Shown: positions 35,847 to 45,560, numbered from the stretch's first letter. The stretch is 64,000 nt of DNA from Salinibacterium sp. NK8237 (GCF_015864955.1 NZ_JADYWE010000001.1:744001-808000), one strand, 5' to 3'. Notes: generated by a model from the letters alone, not told the origin. Translations and numbers: made by a program.

Positions 35847-36866
35847 ATGTCTGCACTGTCTCGTTCCGCTTTGTCTCGTTCTGCGCTGTCTCGTTCTGCG
35901 TTCTCGCGCACCGTGCTGCTCGCGGGGGTGTCTGTTCTTGCCCTGAGCGGATGCACGGCTGCCGCTGAGGAAACGGAGACCGCTTCGCCCGATGCTGCCG
36001 CGCAATCGGTTGAGCTCAGCAACTGTGGCTTCGATGTCACTTTCGATTCCGCCCCCGAGCGCGTCATCACGATCAAGTCGTCGACCACCGAGATGCTTCT
36101 GGCGCTCGGCCTGGGCGATCGAATCATTGGAACTGCCTTTCAGGACGGCCCTGTGCCCGACCAGTGGGCATCCGATGCTGCAGGCCTGACTTCGATCGCC
36201 GACCGCGTGCCAAGCGAAGAAGCCGTTCTTGATCTCGAACCAGACCTTGTCTTCGCGGGCTGGGAATCAACGTTCAGTGCTGACGCTGCCGGCGAGCGCG
36301 CCGACCTCACTTCTCTGGGCATCAACACCTTCGTGGCTCCTTCGGCCTGCCAAAGCGCGGAACAGCCCGCCCAACTCAGCTTCGAGAACGTCTTCAGCGA
36401 TATCGAGACGGTTGCCTCGATCTTCCGCGTGGATGCCACCGAGATCGTCGATGAACAGCGGGCACAACTGGCCGCTATCGATGCCAACGGTGACTCCCGC
36501 ACCGCTCTCTGGTTCTCCTCAGGCTCCGACACTCCTTATGTCGGCGCCGGTATTGGTGCACCGCAACTGCTGCTCGACACAGTTGGCCTCACCAACATCG
36601 CGGGAGACATCGACTCGACGTGGGCTCCCTTCAATTGGGAAGCCGTCGTTGACGCCGACCCCGACTTCATTGTGCTCGTGGATGCCGCCTGGAACACCGC
36701 AGACAGCAAGATCGACGTGCTTGAGGCCAACCCCGCCACCGCGAACCTCAGCGCTGTGAAGGCCGGCCGTTACCTCGTGGTGCCGTTCGCGGCGAGCGAG
36801 GCCGGCGTGCGCAGCGTTGAAGCTGCCGAAAGCTTGTCGGCTCAAATTGCGGAACTCGATGGCTAA
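35847..36866 (+). CDS. ABC transporter substrate-binding lipoprotein, proposed F420-0 binding
   Basis: This 339-residue periplasmic-binding-type protein is a type III (FecB/BtuF-like) binder. Its segments VITIKSSTTEMLLALGLGDR, DLVFAGWEST, the block YVGAGIGAPQLLLDTVGL and VLVDAAWNT match the proposed F420-0-binding family as I recall it. The lipobox LSGC (Cys36) follows an odd n-region made of three LSRSA repeats. GGAAGG lies upstream of ATG 35847. The stop overlaps the permease start by 8 bases. Iron-siderophore or cobalamin uptake is the main alternative; no cobalamin riboswitch was seen upstream. Confidence 0.8.
   Translation: MSALSRSALSRSALSRSAFSRTVLLAGVSVLALSGCTAAAEETETASPDAAAQSVELSNCGFDVTFDSAPERVITIKSSTTEMLLALGLGDRIIGTAFQDGPVPDQWASDAAGLTSIADRVPSEEAVLDLEPDLVFAGWESTFSADAAGERADLTSLGINTFVAPSACQSAEQPAQLSFENVFSDIETVASIFRVDATEIVDEQRAQLAAIDANGDSRTALWFSSGSDTPYVGAGIGAPQLLLDTVGLTNIAGDIDSTWAPFNWEAVVDADPDFIVLVDAAWNTADSKIDVLEANPATANLSAVKAGRYLVVPFAASEAGVRSVEAAESLSAQIAELDG
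35856..35915 (+). repeat. 15-base tandem repeat coding for LSRSA
   Basis: Three copies (35856-35900) of a 15-base unit like CTGTCTCGTTCTGCG encode LSRSA three times, and a diverged fourth unit (FSRTV) follows. The codons end in T more often than in the rest of the gene, and copies two and three differ only at the first base. This suggests recent duplication in the signal peptide. Confidence 0.85.
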
Positions 36867-37869
36867 AGTTTCTCCGCTCACCTTCGGCACCGCGCTGGGG
36901 ATCGCACTTCTCGTGTCGATCACCATCGCGGTGACGATTGGCCCTGCCGACATCCGCTTCGATGAAGTGTGGCGTTCGATTGGGAGCCACCTCGGCATTG
37001 GAGTGAGCCCGCTCACGGAATTACGAGATGGCATTGTGTGGCAGTTGCGCTTGCCTCGCGTGCTCACCGCTGCGGCGGTGGGTGCGGGGCTCGCGCTGAG
37101 TGGTGCGGTGATGCAGGCCATTACGCGTAACCCGCTCGCTGACCCGTACTTGCTCGGGCTGTCATCGGGCGCGGCTCTGGGCGCGGTGTCAGTGATTGTG
37201 CTCGGCGCTGCCGTCCTGCTTCCGCTGGCCGCCTTTGTGGGAGCGTTGCTCGCGCTCACCCTCACGTTGCTGTTGGCGGGATCGCTTGGCGCGATCACCC
37301 CGTCGCGCACGGTGCTCGCGGGAATCGCCGTCTCGGCACTCGCCTCGGCAATCACGAGCTTTGTCATTTTCTGGAGCGTCGACGGCGACTCCTACCGCGA
37401 AGTGTTGTCGTGGCTGCTCGGCTCCCTCAGCGGAGCACGCTGGCCCGCCGTCGGCATCACCATCGCCGCCATCATCGTGATCGGAATCCCCGTGATGCTC
37501 ACGGGACGACTGCTCGACTCCTTTGCCTTCGGCGACGTGCAGGCAGCGTCGCTCGGGGTGAACGTCAGCGCGACCCGCTGGGGACTGCTGGCGGCATCCG
37601 CCCTCGTCACCGGCGCCATGGTCTCGGTGAGCGGATCGATCGGGTTCGTCGGGCTCATCCTGCCGCATGCCGTTCGACTGCTCGTCGGGCCTGGGAACCG
37701 CGCCCTGCTCCCCCTCAGCGCTCTCCTCGGCGCCGTCTTTCTCGTCTGGGCCGACACTCTTGCGCGCACACTCTTTGACCCGCGAGAGATTCCCGTCGGC
37801 ATCGTCACTGCCATGATCGGTGCCCCCATTTTCGCGTTCCTGCTCACTCGGCGAAAGAGTTCAACATGA
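36859..37869 (+). CDS. ABC transporter permease, FecCD/BtuC family (proposed F420-0 importer)
   Basis: This 336-residue inner-membrane protein has about nine or ten hydrophobic segments. It carries the FecCD motifs RLPRVLTAAAVGAGLALSGAVMQ and NPLADPYLLGLSSGA. Further on are VSGSIGFVGLILPHAVRLLVG and LARTLFDPREIPVGIVTA. ATG 36859 overlaps the binding-protein stop by 8 bases, and its own stop overlaps the ATPase start by 4. The three genes are a coupled importer. The substrate call comes from the cassette and its F420 context. Confidence 0.82.
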   Translation: MAKVSPLTFGTALGIALLVSITIAVTIGPADIRFDEVWRSIGSHLGIGVSPLTELRDGIVWQLRLPRVLTAAAVGAGLALSGAVMQAITRNPLADPYLLGLSSGAALGAVSVIVLGAAVLLPLAAFVGALLALTLTLLLAGSLGAITPSRTVLAGIAVSALASAITSFVIFWSVDGDSYREVLSWLLGSLSGARWPAVGITIAAIIVIGIPVMLTGRLLDSFAFGDVQAASLGVNVSATRWGLLAASALVTGAMVSVSGSIGFVGLILPHAVRLLVGPGNRALLPLSALLGAVFLVWADTLARTLFDPREIPVGIVTAMIGAPIFAFLLTRRKSST

Positions 37870-38651
37870 GTGACGACACCGGCCTGGTCGCCGAACGCAT
37901 CCGAGTCACCATCGACGGCACCCTGCTCATCGACGATGTCGACTGCACGGTAGCGCGAGGCTCCCTCAGCGCTCTCGTGGGGCCGAACGGTGCCGGAAAA
38001 TCCACGCTGCTGCGGGCCCTGACCGCCGTGCAGGCTCCGGCATCCGGAACCGTCACGTTCGGCAACACCGACCTGCTCGGGATGCCGCGTCGCCAACGCG
38101 CACGCCTCGCCGCGTTCGTCGAGCAAGACGCCACCACCGACTCCTCCCTCACCGTCGACATGGTCGTGAAGCTGGGGCGCCTGCCGCACCAATCGCTGTG
38201 GGAGGCCGACTCCCCCGAATCTGCCGCCGTCGTGACCGCATGCCTCGAGACCGTGGAGATGACCGCGTTCCGCGAACGCGAATTCCGGAGCCTCTCTGGC
38301 GGAGAAAAGCAACGCGTCATGCTTGCCCGCGCCCTCGCCCAAGAACCGCAACTGCTCACCCTCGACGAACCGACCAACCACCTCGACATCGCAGCCCAGC
38401 TCGCCGTACTCGAGCTGCTGTCGACCCTGCGCACCACCGGCGTCACCGTGCTCGCCGCGCTGCACGACCTCTCCCTCGCGGCGAGCTACTGCGACCACAT
38501 CATCGTGCTGTCCCACGGCCGCGTCGTGGCGGCAGGCGCGACTGAAACGGTGCTGACTGAACAGCTGATCGCTGACGTGTATGGCGTGACGGCTTCCATC
38601 CTGCGCAATCCAGTCACGGGCAAGCCTGTCATCGGGTTTAGCCCGGCGTAA
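37866..38651 (+). CDS. ABC transporter ATP-binding protein (proposed F420-0 importer)
   Basis: This 261-residue ATPase drives the importer. Walker A GPNGAGKST is near residue 40, the Q-loop EQDATTDSS near 87, the signature LSGGEKQRVMLARAL near 143 and Walker B LLTLDEPTNHLD near 162. The switch His is in LHDLSLAASYCDH near 200. It overlaps the permease by 4 bases and ends the cassette. It belongs to the Fec/Btu/FepC group. Confidence 0.85.
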   Translation: MSDDTGLVAERIRVTIDGTLLIDDVDCTVARGSLSALVGPNGAGKSTLLRALTAVQAPASGTVTFGNTDLLGMPRRQRARLAAFVEQDATTDSSLTVDMVVKLGRLPHQSLWEADSPESAAVVTACLETVEMTAFREREFRSLSGGEKQRVMLARALAQEPQLLTLDEPTNHLDIAAQLAVLELLSTLRTTGVTVLAALHDLSLAASYCDHIIVLSHGRVVAAGATETVLTEQLIADVYGVTASILRNPVTGKPVIGFSPA

Positions 38652-38711
38652 CCCATCTCCGACTAGCTCAGCCTGATCTCTGAGAAGACCCCGCTCAGCC
38701 TCTCCTCAGCA

Positions 38712-40931
38712 CTAGCCGCGGCGGTCTCGTGAGCTGAACGCCGTGCGCGGAGCGAGTGTCGCCCACACGCGCATCCTCCAGCCGACGGATGACCGCAGTG
38801 CCGTCACGACGTTCCTCACCCCTGCCGCGCGCACAGTTTGTGGTCGCGCGCTGAACGCGCTCGCCTCAACCTGACCCAGCAGCGATCTGAGGGCGGACGC
38901 CTCAGCCGCTCCGAGGGACTCGGAGAGGTACTCGTACTGCTGGCGCGGAGTTGCCGTAGTGCTCAACGGATAGCCGAGGTCGATCGCGGTGTCGCGCACC
39001 TCGCGCCATGCGAGGCCTGTTTCACCTCGCCGCACGCCGGCCAGTCGCAGAGCACGACGGCTGCTGCGCACGAGTGCCGGGATGAGCACAAGCACGGGCA
39101 CGGCGAGCATTAGCCACCACCAGGACGAAATTTCGACGCTAGTTGTCGTTGCTGTGTCCACCTCGTCTTCGCGGGGAATCTCGGGGCTTGCGCCAGCAGT
39201 CGCCGTCGAGGTGGACGTTGGGGTCGCGACTGGCTCGGGTTGCGACTCATCAACATCAGGCGTGCTGGGGTCGTCTTCGATGCTTTGGGCAAAACGTGGT
39301 GCGCTTCCCACCGAGACTGTCGGTTCGAACCGGATCCACCCGATGGTCGGAAAATAGAGCTCCGGCCATGCGTGCAAGTTGTCGGTGGACACGAGGAAGC
39401 GTCTTTCCTCCGCGTCATCCGCAATTCGCTCGCCAGGGGTGAAACCGACAACCACTCGCGCCGGGATCTCAAGGCTGCGAGCCATTGCAGCCATGGCAGA
39501 GGCGAAGTGAACGCAGTAGCCGCTCTTCGCGGTCAAAAACTCTCCGAGAACACCGGCACCGGAACCGTCGTAGTCCTCGGCGACGGGAGCTTCTTCTGAA
39601 TAGGTGAAGTCGCCATCGGCAAAGAACGATTGCAACGCCAAAGCTTGATCAAAGCGCGTTGCTTCGCCGCCGGCGACGTCATCTGCAGTTTCTGCCACGA
39701 CGCTCGGAAGGGTCTCGGGAAGCTCAAGATAGCGCTCGAAACCATCGGGCAGAGTCGTGGGCGCGGCCTCGAGTTGCTCAATCGAGGGCGCTGGCGAAAC
39801 GAAGGCGACTTCGTAGTTTTGGTCACGAGAGTTCGAGTCGTCCGTCGATACCGTCAGCCCGTCTGGCTCCCACGACCAGTCACCGTCGAGCCCACTAATG
39901 GTCGTCGCCGCGTAAGGCACCGGCAGGAGCTTTCCCCGGATGCGCTCGATCTCGATCTGCAACACCTTCTCCTCCCGCGGCACTTCGTCGGCAAGACCGG
40001 GCGGCAGCGGAAACTCCTCGACGGCACCAGCGGCTGTCGGCTCGTTTTCCGATGGCTCCCAGGTGTCGTCGGCAAACACGTCAAGCGCCGCCACCCGCAG
40101 GTATTCCCCGCCACTCTCCGAGGCATAGGTCAACGCCCGCAACGGGACACCGCGCCGCAGGTCGCTACTGAGGTTGATGATCGGGTTTACCCCGGTGGAA
40201 ATGAGCCCCGGCCCAGCATTCGACTGTTCTGCAGGCTCAACGCTCGGCAGTACCACCGGCACGATGAGCGACAGCACGAGCGCCGCTGAGATCAACGGCC
40301 ATGCCGAGCGGAATGCCTTGTGCTGTGACGCCACTAAGAGAACGGCAACGTAGGCAAGCGCTGTAGCCGCGAAAACAAACGCATCGTGCAATTCAGTGCG
40401 CACAAAGCTCGGCACCAGCAGGAGAACAATGAGCGGGATGGCGGTCAACGCTGGCTTCTGCAACACGAACGCCGCGACATCCATCGCCACTGCCACTGCC
40501 ACCGCACCGAGACAAATCAGGAAGACGATCCCAATAAACGCATCAGCGGGAAAGCGCTGCACTGCCATGGAGTCTTGCCCTTGAACTACCAGTTGATTGA
40601 ACCGGGTAACCGTGCCGACAGTCGGGATGATGCCGAGGATGGCTGTTTGAGGCGCAAACATCAGAACGAGCGATACCAGCCCGCCAACGGCAGCCACCAA
40701 TGAACCGAGCCAGGCCCGCGAGTTCACACTGCGAAAAGCAGCGCCAGACGCGAGAGTCACCACCACAGCCGCCATGAACGGAAACCACCAGGCGCCTTCG
40801 GTGAGCACTGCGCCGAGGCTACTCGCCGCGACACCGATTGCCAGCGCTAAGACACCCGCAACAGACCACAGCCGCACTCGGCGATCATGCTTCGCTACGC
40901 TCGTGGCTCGTGCTGCCTCAGTCGTGCTCAC
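38712..40931 (-). CDS. Transglutaminase-like membrane protein (TgpA type)
   Basis: This 739-residue protein has an N-terminal block of membrane segments (about residues 20-230) and an extracytoplasmic region. The transglutaminase-like core has Cys in AKSGYCVHFASAMAAMARS (about 472-490), His in DNLHAWPELYFPT (about 520-532) and the following Asp-type position. One C-terminal membrane segment (about 600-625) and a DUF4129-like cytoplasmic tail follow. It overlaps the DUF58 gene by 14 bases. With MoxR and DUF58 it forms a triad seen widely in bacteria, with a proposed role in the cell envelope. Confidence 0.88.
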   Translation of the reverse strand: MSTTEAARATSVAKHDRRVRLWSVAGVLALAIGVAASSLGAVLTEGAWWFPFMAAVVVTLASGAAFRSVNSRAWLGSLVAAVGGLVSLVLMFAPQTAILGIIPTVGTVTRFNQLVVQGQDSMAVQRFPADAFIGIVFLICLGAVAVAVAMDVAAFVLQKPALTAIPLIVLLLVPSFVRTELHDAFVFAATALAYVAVLLVASQHKAFRSAWPLISAALVLSLIVPVVLPSVEPAEQSNAGPGLISTGVNPIINLSSDLRRGVPLRALTYASESGGEYLRVAALDVFADDTWEPSENEPTAAGAVEEFPLPPGLADEVPREEKVLQIEIERIRGKLLPVPYAATTISGLDGDWSWEPDGLTVSTDDSNSRDQNYEVAFVSPAPSIEQLEAAPTTLPDGFERYLELPETLPSVVAETADDVAGGEATRFDQALALQSFFADGDFTYSEEAPVAEDYDGSGAGVLGEFLTAKSGYCVHFASAMAAMARSLEIPARVVVGFTPGERIADDAEERRFLVSTDNLHAWPELYFPTIGWIRFEPTVSVGSAPRFAQSIEDDPSTPDVDESQPEPVATPTSTSTATAGASPEIPREDEVDTATTTSVEISSWWWLMLAVPVLVLIPALVRSSRRALRLAGVRRGETGLAWREVRDTAIDLGYPLSTTATPRQQYEYLSESLGAAEASALRSLLGQVEASAFSARPQTVRAAGVRNVVTALRSSVGWRMRVWATLAPRTAFSSRDRRG

Positions 40932-42288
40932 GAAGCACCTTCGATTCGGCTACAAAGAGGTTCCACGCCTCGGCGACATCGTCATACGAGCGCACCGAGA
41001 TCACCTTCCAGCCTCCGGTACGCAACTGATCCGCCACTGGCGGACGCTTCTCGGCACCGCCTCGCTCACGATCACCGAAACTCGACGAAGACTCCACGAC
41101 GAACGCGACCGCAAACCCAGCACCGGCCGCCTGCTCGACCAAGAAATCGACGGTGTCAGTATCCGGATGCGCGACGAGCGCAATCGTTGGCGCGGTCGCA
41201 CCCGCTCGCGCCACCGGGGCAGTCGTCCAGCTGGTTGGCGAATCGATAGGCGCTATCGCCGCGAGTCGAGTCAAAAGATCCTGTTCGGCCGCCGATCTCC
41301 GGTGCAGGATTGCAGCATCCGTTAATTGGGAGAGTCCCGTTTCGACAATGTGCACGAGAAAACCCTCGCGACGCAATTGCACAGCCGCCGACGCGAGCAT
41401 GCTCACCACCCACTCGAAACGCGCACTGTGCGACGACGAAACGGTAATGCCCGAAGACGACCGCACCGCTGGGGCGCGACTGGCATCGGGATACCCCGCG
41501 AGCCGAGTATCGACAATGATGCGGGCCTGCGGGTAGCTGTGCTGCTCCTCTTGACGAACCATGAGACTGCCGTGCCGAGCGGATGCTTTCCAGTGCACAC
41601 GACGCATGGCATCGCCCCGACGATATTCGCGCGTCATGGCATCATCGTCGTCACCAGCGGCACGACGTTGCACAACCCTCGCTTCGCCGTCTCCGGACTG
41701 CGCGAGCAGCACCGTCGACGCCAGTTGCACCACCTGCGGAGTCACCACGAGCGGTGTCTCGCTGCCGACATTCCAGCCACCCCAAGCCAACTGCAAAGGG
41801 TCGGATGCTTCGAGCATGAGGGGTCCGATCTCGAAGACTCCGCGAGTAGCTGGGGTGAGCGTGTAACTCAATTGAGCCGCGCTGCGGTCGTTCCGCGCCT
41901 CCGTTTTCACCGACAGCCGCGGTAGCCAACCATTTTCGGTCACCCACGGGCGCCACGGAAGACCATCGCGCCAGCGCATCGGCGTTGTCGGCCGTCGCCG
42001 TTGGTTGTCGACGCGCAGAGCGACGGCTGTTGTGCTCCCGGCTTCTACCACCGGGAACGAGAAACGACGTGTGACAGTCAGCGCAGCAGCGTGCGTACGC
42101 ACAAACAGTGCAGCCACGACGGGCAAGGCAACCGCAAAGGAACCGACATATAACAAAACCGGCATACCAGCGCCGACGCCCACTCCCAGCGCGATGGCAC
42201 CAGCAACAAGGAACGTCGCACCGCGGTTTGTCAGCCGGGCACCACCCAGCACAATGCGAATAGTTCGCAGCAGCACGTCGCGGGCCAT
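40918..42288 (-). CDS. DUF58 domain-containing protein
   Basis: This 456-residue protein has two N-terminal membrane segments (about 21-60). The DUF58 core includes the segment REYRRGDAMRRVHWKASARHG (about residues 222-242), whose WK-S-R pattern is the family signature. DUF58 proteins are partners of MoxR ATPases and may have a von Willebrand A-like fold. The gene is between moxR and the transglutaminase gene. The molecular function is unknown. Confidence 0.88.
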   Translation of the reverse strand: MARDVLLRTIRIVLGGARLTNRGATFLVAGAIALGVGVGAGMPVLLYVGSFAVALPVVAALFVRTHAAALTVTRRFSFPVVEAGSTTAVALRVDNQRRRPTTPMRWRDGLPWRPWVTENGWLPRLSVKTEARNDRSAAQLSYTLTPATRGVFEIGPLMLEASDPLQLAWGGWNVGSETPLVVTPQVVQLASTVLLAQSGDGEARVVQRRAAGDDDDAMTREYRRGDAMRRVHWKASARHGSLMVRQEEQHSYPQARIIVDTRLAGYPDASRAPAVRSSSGITVSSSHSARFEWVVSMLASAAVQLRREGFLVHIVETGLSQLTDAAILHRRSAAEQDLLTRLAAIAPIDSPTSWTTAPVARAGATAPTIALVAHPDTDTVDFLVEQAAGAGFAVAFVVESSSSFGDRERGGAEKRPPVADQLRTGGWKVISVRSYDDVAEAWNLFVAESKVLREHD

Positions 42289-42299
42289 GACAGCCCTTT

Positions 42300-43295
42300 C
42301 TAGGATGCGGCCGCGTGCACCGGCACCGGAGTCTCCGCCACGATGCGCTCGATGACATCCGCGATCGAATGCCCAGAGAGCAGTGCCGAAGTGTCACCGG
42401 TGTGGCGAGCAGGAATCATGCGATGCGCCAGCACCGTGACAGCGAGCGCATCAATGTCATCCGGCAGCACAAAATCGCGGCCATCAATCGCTGCACGAGC
42501 CTTAGCTGCGCGTACCAAGTGCAGCGTCGCACGCGGACTCGCCCCGACACGAACCTCACGGTCGCGGCGAGTAGCTTGAGCGATTGCCACCGCATATTCC
42601 TCCACGGCAGTGCTCACGAAGACACGGCGCACTGTCGCGATGAGTTCACGCAGCTGCTCCACCGACACCACCGGAGTGAGCGCATCCAGCGGGCTGGTCA
42701 GCTCGCGCGACCGCAACATGGCCAGCTCGGCTGCGGCATCCGGATAGCCCATTGAAATGCGGGCCATGAACCTGTCACGCTGCGCCTCAGGCAACGGATA
42801 AGTGCCCTCCATCTCGATGGGGTTCTGTGTCGCCACCACGATAAAGGGGCTTTCAAGTTCGTAGGTAGTGCCGTCGACGGTGACACTCGACTCGGCCATG
42901 CACTCGAGCAGTGCCGACTGCGTCTTGGGGCTGGCGCGGTTGATCTCGTCACCAATCACAATATTGGCGAACACCGGGCCTTTCTTAAACTCGAACTCTC
43001 GCGTGTTCTGGTTATAGACCGAGACACCAGTGATGTCTGCCGGCAGCAAGTCTGGGGTGAACTGCACGCGAGAAACGGTGCTGTCGACCGTGCGCGCCAG
43101 GGCTCTCGCCAGCATGGTCTTACCGACCCCGGGCACATCCTCGATGAGAAGATGACCCTCCGCCAGCAACACCGTGAGCGCCAATCGCACGGCCTCAGTC
43201 TTGCCATCAATCACGGTCGAAATACTGCGCACAATGGCGTCACAGTGATCGTGGAACACGTCGTCGGGTAGTGACCCGGAGCTAGGGGCATCCAT
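42300..43295 (-). CDS. MoxR-family AAA+ ATPase
   Basis: This 331-residue chaperone-like ATPase has Walker A EDVPGVGKTML (about residues 49-59). Its Walker B-like segment VIGDEINRASPKTQSALLECM is near 105, and VATQNPIEMEGTYPLPEAQRDRF near 145 is a MoxR hallmark. The start is uncertain: ATG 43295 is used, but GTG 43322, which overlaps the upstream stop codon by one base, would add 9 residues. It precedes the DUF58 gene by 11 bases. Confidence 0.9.
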   Translation of the reverse strand: MDAPSSGSLPDDVFHDHCDAIVRSISTVIDGKTEAVRLALTVLLAEGHLLIEDVPGVGKTMLARALARTVDSTVSRVQFTPDLLPADITGVSVYNQNTREFEFKKGPVFANIVIGDEINRASPKTQSALLECMAESSVTVDGTTYELESPFIVVATQNPIEMEGTYPLPEAQRDRFMARISMGYPDAAAELAMLRSRELTSPLDALTPVVSVEQLRELIATVRRVFVSTAVEEYAVAIAQATRRDREVRVGASPRATLHLVRAAKARAAIDGRDFVLPDDIDALAVTVLAHRMIPARHTGDTSALLSGHSIADVIERIVAETPVPVHAAAS

Positions 43296-43321
43296 GGAGT
43301 GAGTCTTACACCGGTCTTCCA

Positions 43322-43681
43322 CTACGGCAATTGCTTACGCTTGCGCAGTTCATTTTCGAGGGCACGGATTTTTTCCTGGCGTTGAAAGTATTCGATTTCA
43401 GCATCGAGATTCGCGAGCTCTTCTTCGGTCGAGCTTGGCTGCCTCGACGGCTGGTGTGCGCGACGCACTGGGGCGCCAAAAGAGGGAGAGCTAGGTGCAG
43501 TCGTCGCGAATTCGCGGCCGAGAGCAAACCAGAGAATGCTGCCGATGAAGGGCATGAAGATCACGAGAAAGATCCACGTAACTTTGCCGAGATGTTTGAT
43601 GCGTGATTCGTCGATCAGGATGATGTCGATCAGCACTGAGATGAGCAACGCGAAATACGCGAGCGAAATGAGACTCCCCAT
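43322..43681 (-). CDS. PLDc_N-domain small membrane protein
   Basis: This 119-residue protein has two N-terminal hydrophobic segments (about 5-24 and 33-52). The pattern KVTWIFLVIFMPFIGSILWFALGR is that of the PLDc_N (phospholipase D-nuclease N-terminal) domain. A charged tail with a likely coiled coil (about residues 85-117, rich in Glu and Arg) follows. No catalytic HKD motif is present, so it is not a phospholipase. It stands just upstream of moxR and may be the first gene of that operon. Confidence 0.82.
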   Translation of the reverse strand: MGSLISLAYFALLISVLIDIILIDESRIKHLGKVTWIFLVIFMPFIGSILWFALGREFATTAPSSPSFGAPVRRAHQPSRQPSSTEEELANLDAEIEYFQRQEKIRALENELRKRKQLP

Positions 43682-43719
43682 CCGCTCATCGTAGAGGTAA
43701 TTTCACACGGAGTCGAGGT

Positions 43720-44508
43720 TTAGTCTTCTTTAGTTTGGGCGGCGTCGAGGGCCTCGTCGAAGCCCGCCATCCAGGCCTCTTTCGTGCCCAGACTGAACAT
43801 GTCTTCGGGGCCCGACCGCACGAGCGAACGTGCACCAGGAGCATCGAGATCGGTGACGTGCTGGCCAAGGCCGCGGATGACCGCAACGGGTAATCCCCCA
43901 GCCTTGCCTTTGACCAAGTCCGTAGCGGCAGCAACTTCGTCGGCGAGCGCCGTGACGCTCACCGCAAGCGGACGGCCCGAAGCATCCGCGGTGCCACGCA
44001 AATCATCAAGAACATGGATGCCCGCCGCACCAATCGCAATGTCAGCCTGGCCCTTGCGCCAGGGCCTGCCCACGGTATCGGTGATCACGATGCCCACCGT
44101 TACCCCGAAACGTTCGCGTAGTCCGGAACAGAGCTCGCGCGCCGTGGCATCGGGATCGAGCGGGAGCAGCAGAACGATGCCATCAGGGGTGTTGCTGGAA
44201 TCGACGCCCGCCGCCGCCATCACGAGCCCGAGACGGTTTTCGACAATGCGAGTGACTCCGTTGGGGTGCTCGCGGGATGCCACAATCCGCACGGTTTCGT
44301 CAGTGATGGCTTGCTCGCGATCAGCGGCCTCCACCGAACGCCCTTCGGCCTTGCTCACGATTTTGGAGGTCACGGTGAGGATATCGCCATCGGCGAGCCC
44401 CCCAGAGTTCACGTCGTCAGAGTCGGCAATGAGCGCAGCGGCAATCGCCTCAAGCAGGTTGTCACCGGACTGAATTTCGGGGATGCCGGGCACAGCCCAT
44501 GCGCTCAT
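43720..44508 (-). CDS. cofE: Coenzyme F420-0:L-glutamate ligase CofE (single-domain)
   Basis: This protein of about 262 residues adds gamma-linked glutamates to F420-0 using GTP. Recognisable segments are [13 protein letters not shown] at the start and [18 protein letters not shown]. Further on are [20 protein letters not shown] and [12 protein letters not shown]. It has no C-terminal nitroreductase domain, unlike mycobacterial FbiB (about 450 residues). Start candidates are ATG 44508 (used), GTG 44514, ATG 44532 and GTG 44547; none has a clear ribosome-binding site. The stop of the upstream LLM gene overlaps GTG 44547, so coupling is possible. Confidence 0.9.
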   Translation of the reverse strand: MSAWAVPGIPEIQSGDNLLEAIAAALIADSDDVNSGGLADGDILTVTSKIVSKAEGRSVEAADREQAITDETVRIVASREHPNGVTRIVENRLGLVMAAAGVDSSNTPDGIVLLLPLDPDATARELCSGLRERFGVTVGIVITDTVGRPWRKGQADIAIGAAGIHVLDDLRGTADASGRPLAVSVTALADEVAAATDLVKGKAGGLPVAVIRGLGQHVTDLDAPGARSLVRSGPEDMFSLGTKEAWMAGFDEALDAAQTKED

Positions 44509-44546
44509 TCTCACGCGTCTAGTCTGCGGCATTGACGGCGCGGCCA

Positions 44547-45560
44547 CTACTTGCGCAGCGCCGGCAGCACGTCGCGCCCGAAGACGGTGAGGAACTCGCG
44601 CTGATTGCGTCCGACGTTGTGGAGGTAGATGCGGTCGAATCCGAGATCGAGGTAGCTCTGGATGTAGGCACGGTGCACGTCTGGATCGGCGCTCACGGGC
44701 ATCCGCCCTTCGAAGTCTTCTGGGCGCACCATGCGGGCGAGCTGTTCGAGCTCAAACGGTGAGCGGATGTCGTTCTTAGCGAACCGCAAACCACCGTTCG
44801 GCCATTCGATGAGCGCGTTGCGCATGGCCTGCTCATCTGTTTCGGCCCAGCTCAAGTGCAACCGCAGTACGCGGCTCTGAGTTTCGGGCTTGCGGCCCGC
44901 TTCGCGCGCTCCTTCGGCGAATCGTTTGAGCAGCATGTCGACTTTCTCGAGGGGTGCTGCTTCGGTGATGAGACCGTCGACGGTTTTGCCCGCACGCTTG
45001 GCGGCGACGGGGCCCGCTGTCGCAACGAGGATCTCGGGCGCGACTTCGGGCATGGTCCAGAGGCGTGTCGATTCGAGCCGATAGAACTGGCCTTCGTGGC
45101 GCACATCTTTGTTGCCGAGACCCGAAGCAAACAGTTTCTTGATGATCTCGACGGCTTCGAACATGCGGTTAATGCGTTCGGGGGCTTCTGGCCAGTACTG
45201 GCCGACGATGTGTTCGTTAATGGCTTCGCCGCTGCCGAGCCCGAGCCAGTGCCGACCGGGATTCATCGCGGCTAGCGTCGCCGAGGCTTGAGCGACCATT
45301 GCCGGATGCCACCGAAAGGTGGGTGCGGTAACTCCGGTACCGAGGTCGCCGGTCGTAGCCTCGCCCAAAGCGCTCAGCACGTTCCACACGAAGGATGCCT
45401 GCCCCTGCTGTGGAATCCACGGCTGGTAGTGGTCCGCCGCCATCACGCCGCGAAATCCTTGCGTTTCTGCATACTGCGCGAACTCCATGACTTCGCGCGG
45501 ATGGAACCGTTCGAGCATGGCGGCGTAGCCGATGTGGGGTGCAGCAACTGTCACGGGCAT
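44547..45560 (-). CDS. F420-dependent LLM-class oxidoreductase (F420-G6PDH-like family)
   Basis: This 337-residue luciferase-like protein resembles F420-dependent glucose-6-phosphate dehydrogenases. AADHYQPW (about residues 35-42), [18 protein letters not shown] and [19 protein letters not shown] place it in the FGD-related family. The GGHAPF that follows DHFQPW in true FGD is replaced by QQGQASF, so glucose-6-phosphate is probably not its substrate. The stop at 44547 touches cofE, giving a tight pair. The frame runs open to 46304, but ATG 45560 matches the family N-terminus. Confidence 0.85.
   Translation of the reverse strand: MPVTVAAPHIGYAAMLERFHPREVMEFAQYAETQGFRGVMAADHYQPWIPQQGQASFVWNVLSALGEATTGDLGTGVTAPTFRWHPAMVAQASATLAAMNPGRHWLGLGSGEAINEHIVGQYWPEAPERINRMFEAVEIIKKLFASGLGNKDVRHEGQFYRLESTRLWTMPEVAPEILVATAGPVAAKRAGKTVDGLITEAAPLEKVDMLLKRFAEGAREAGRKPETQSRVLRLHLSWAETDEQAMRNALIEWPNGGLRFAKNDIRSPFELEQLARMVRPEDFEGRMPVSADPDVHRAYIQSYLDLGFDRIYLHNVGRNQREFLTVFGRDVLPALRK

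Noticed and set aside
43322..43681. Phospholipase D
   Set aside because: Only the PLDc_N membrane part is present; no HKD catalytic motifs exist.
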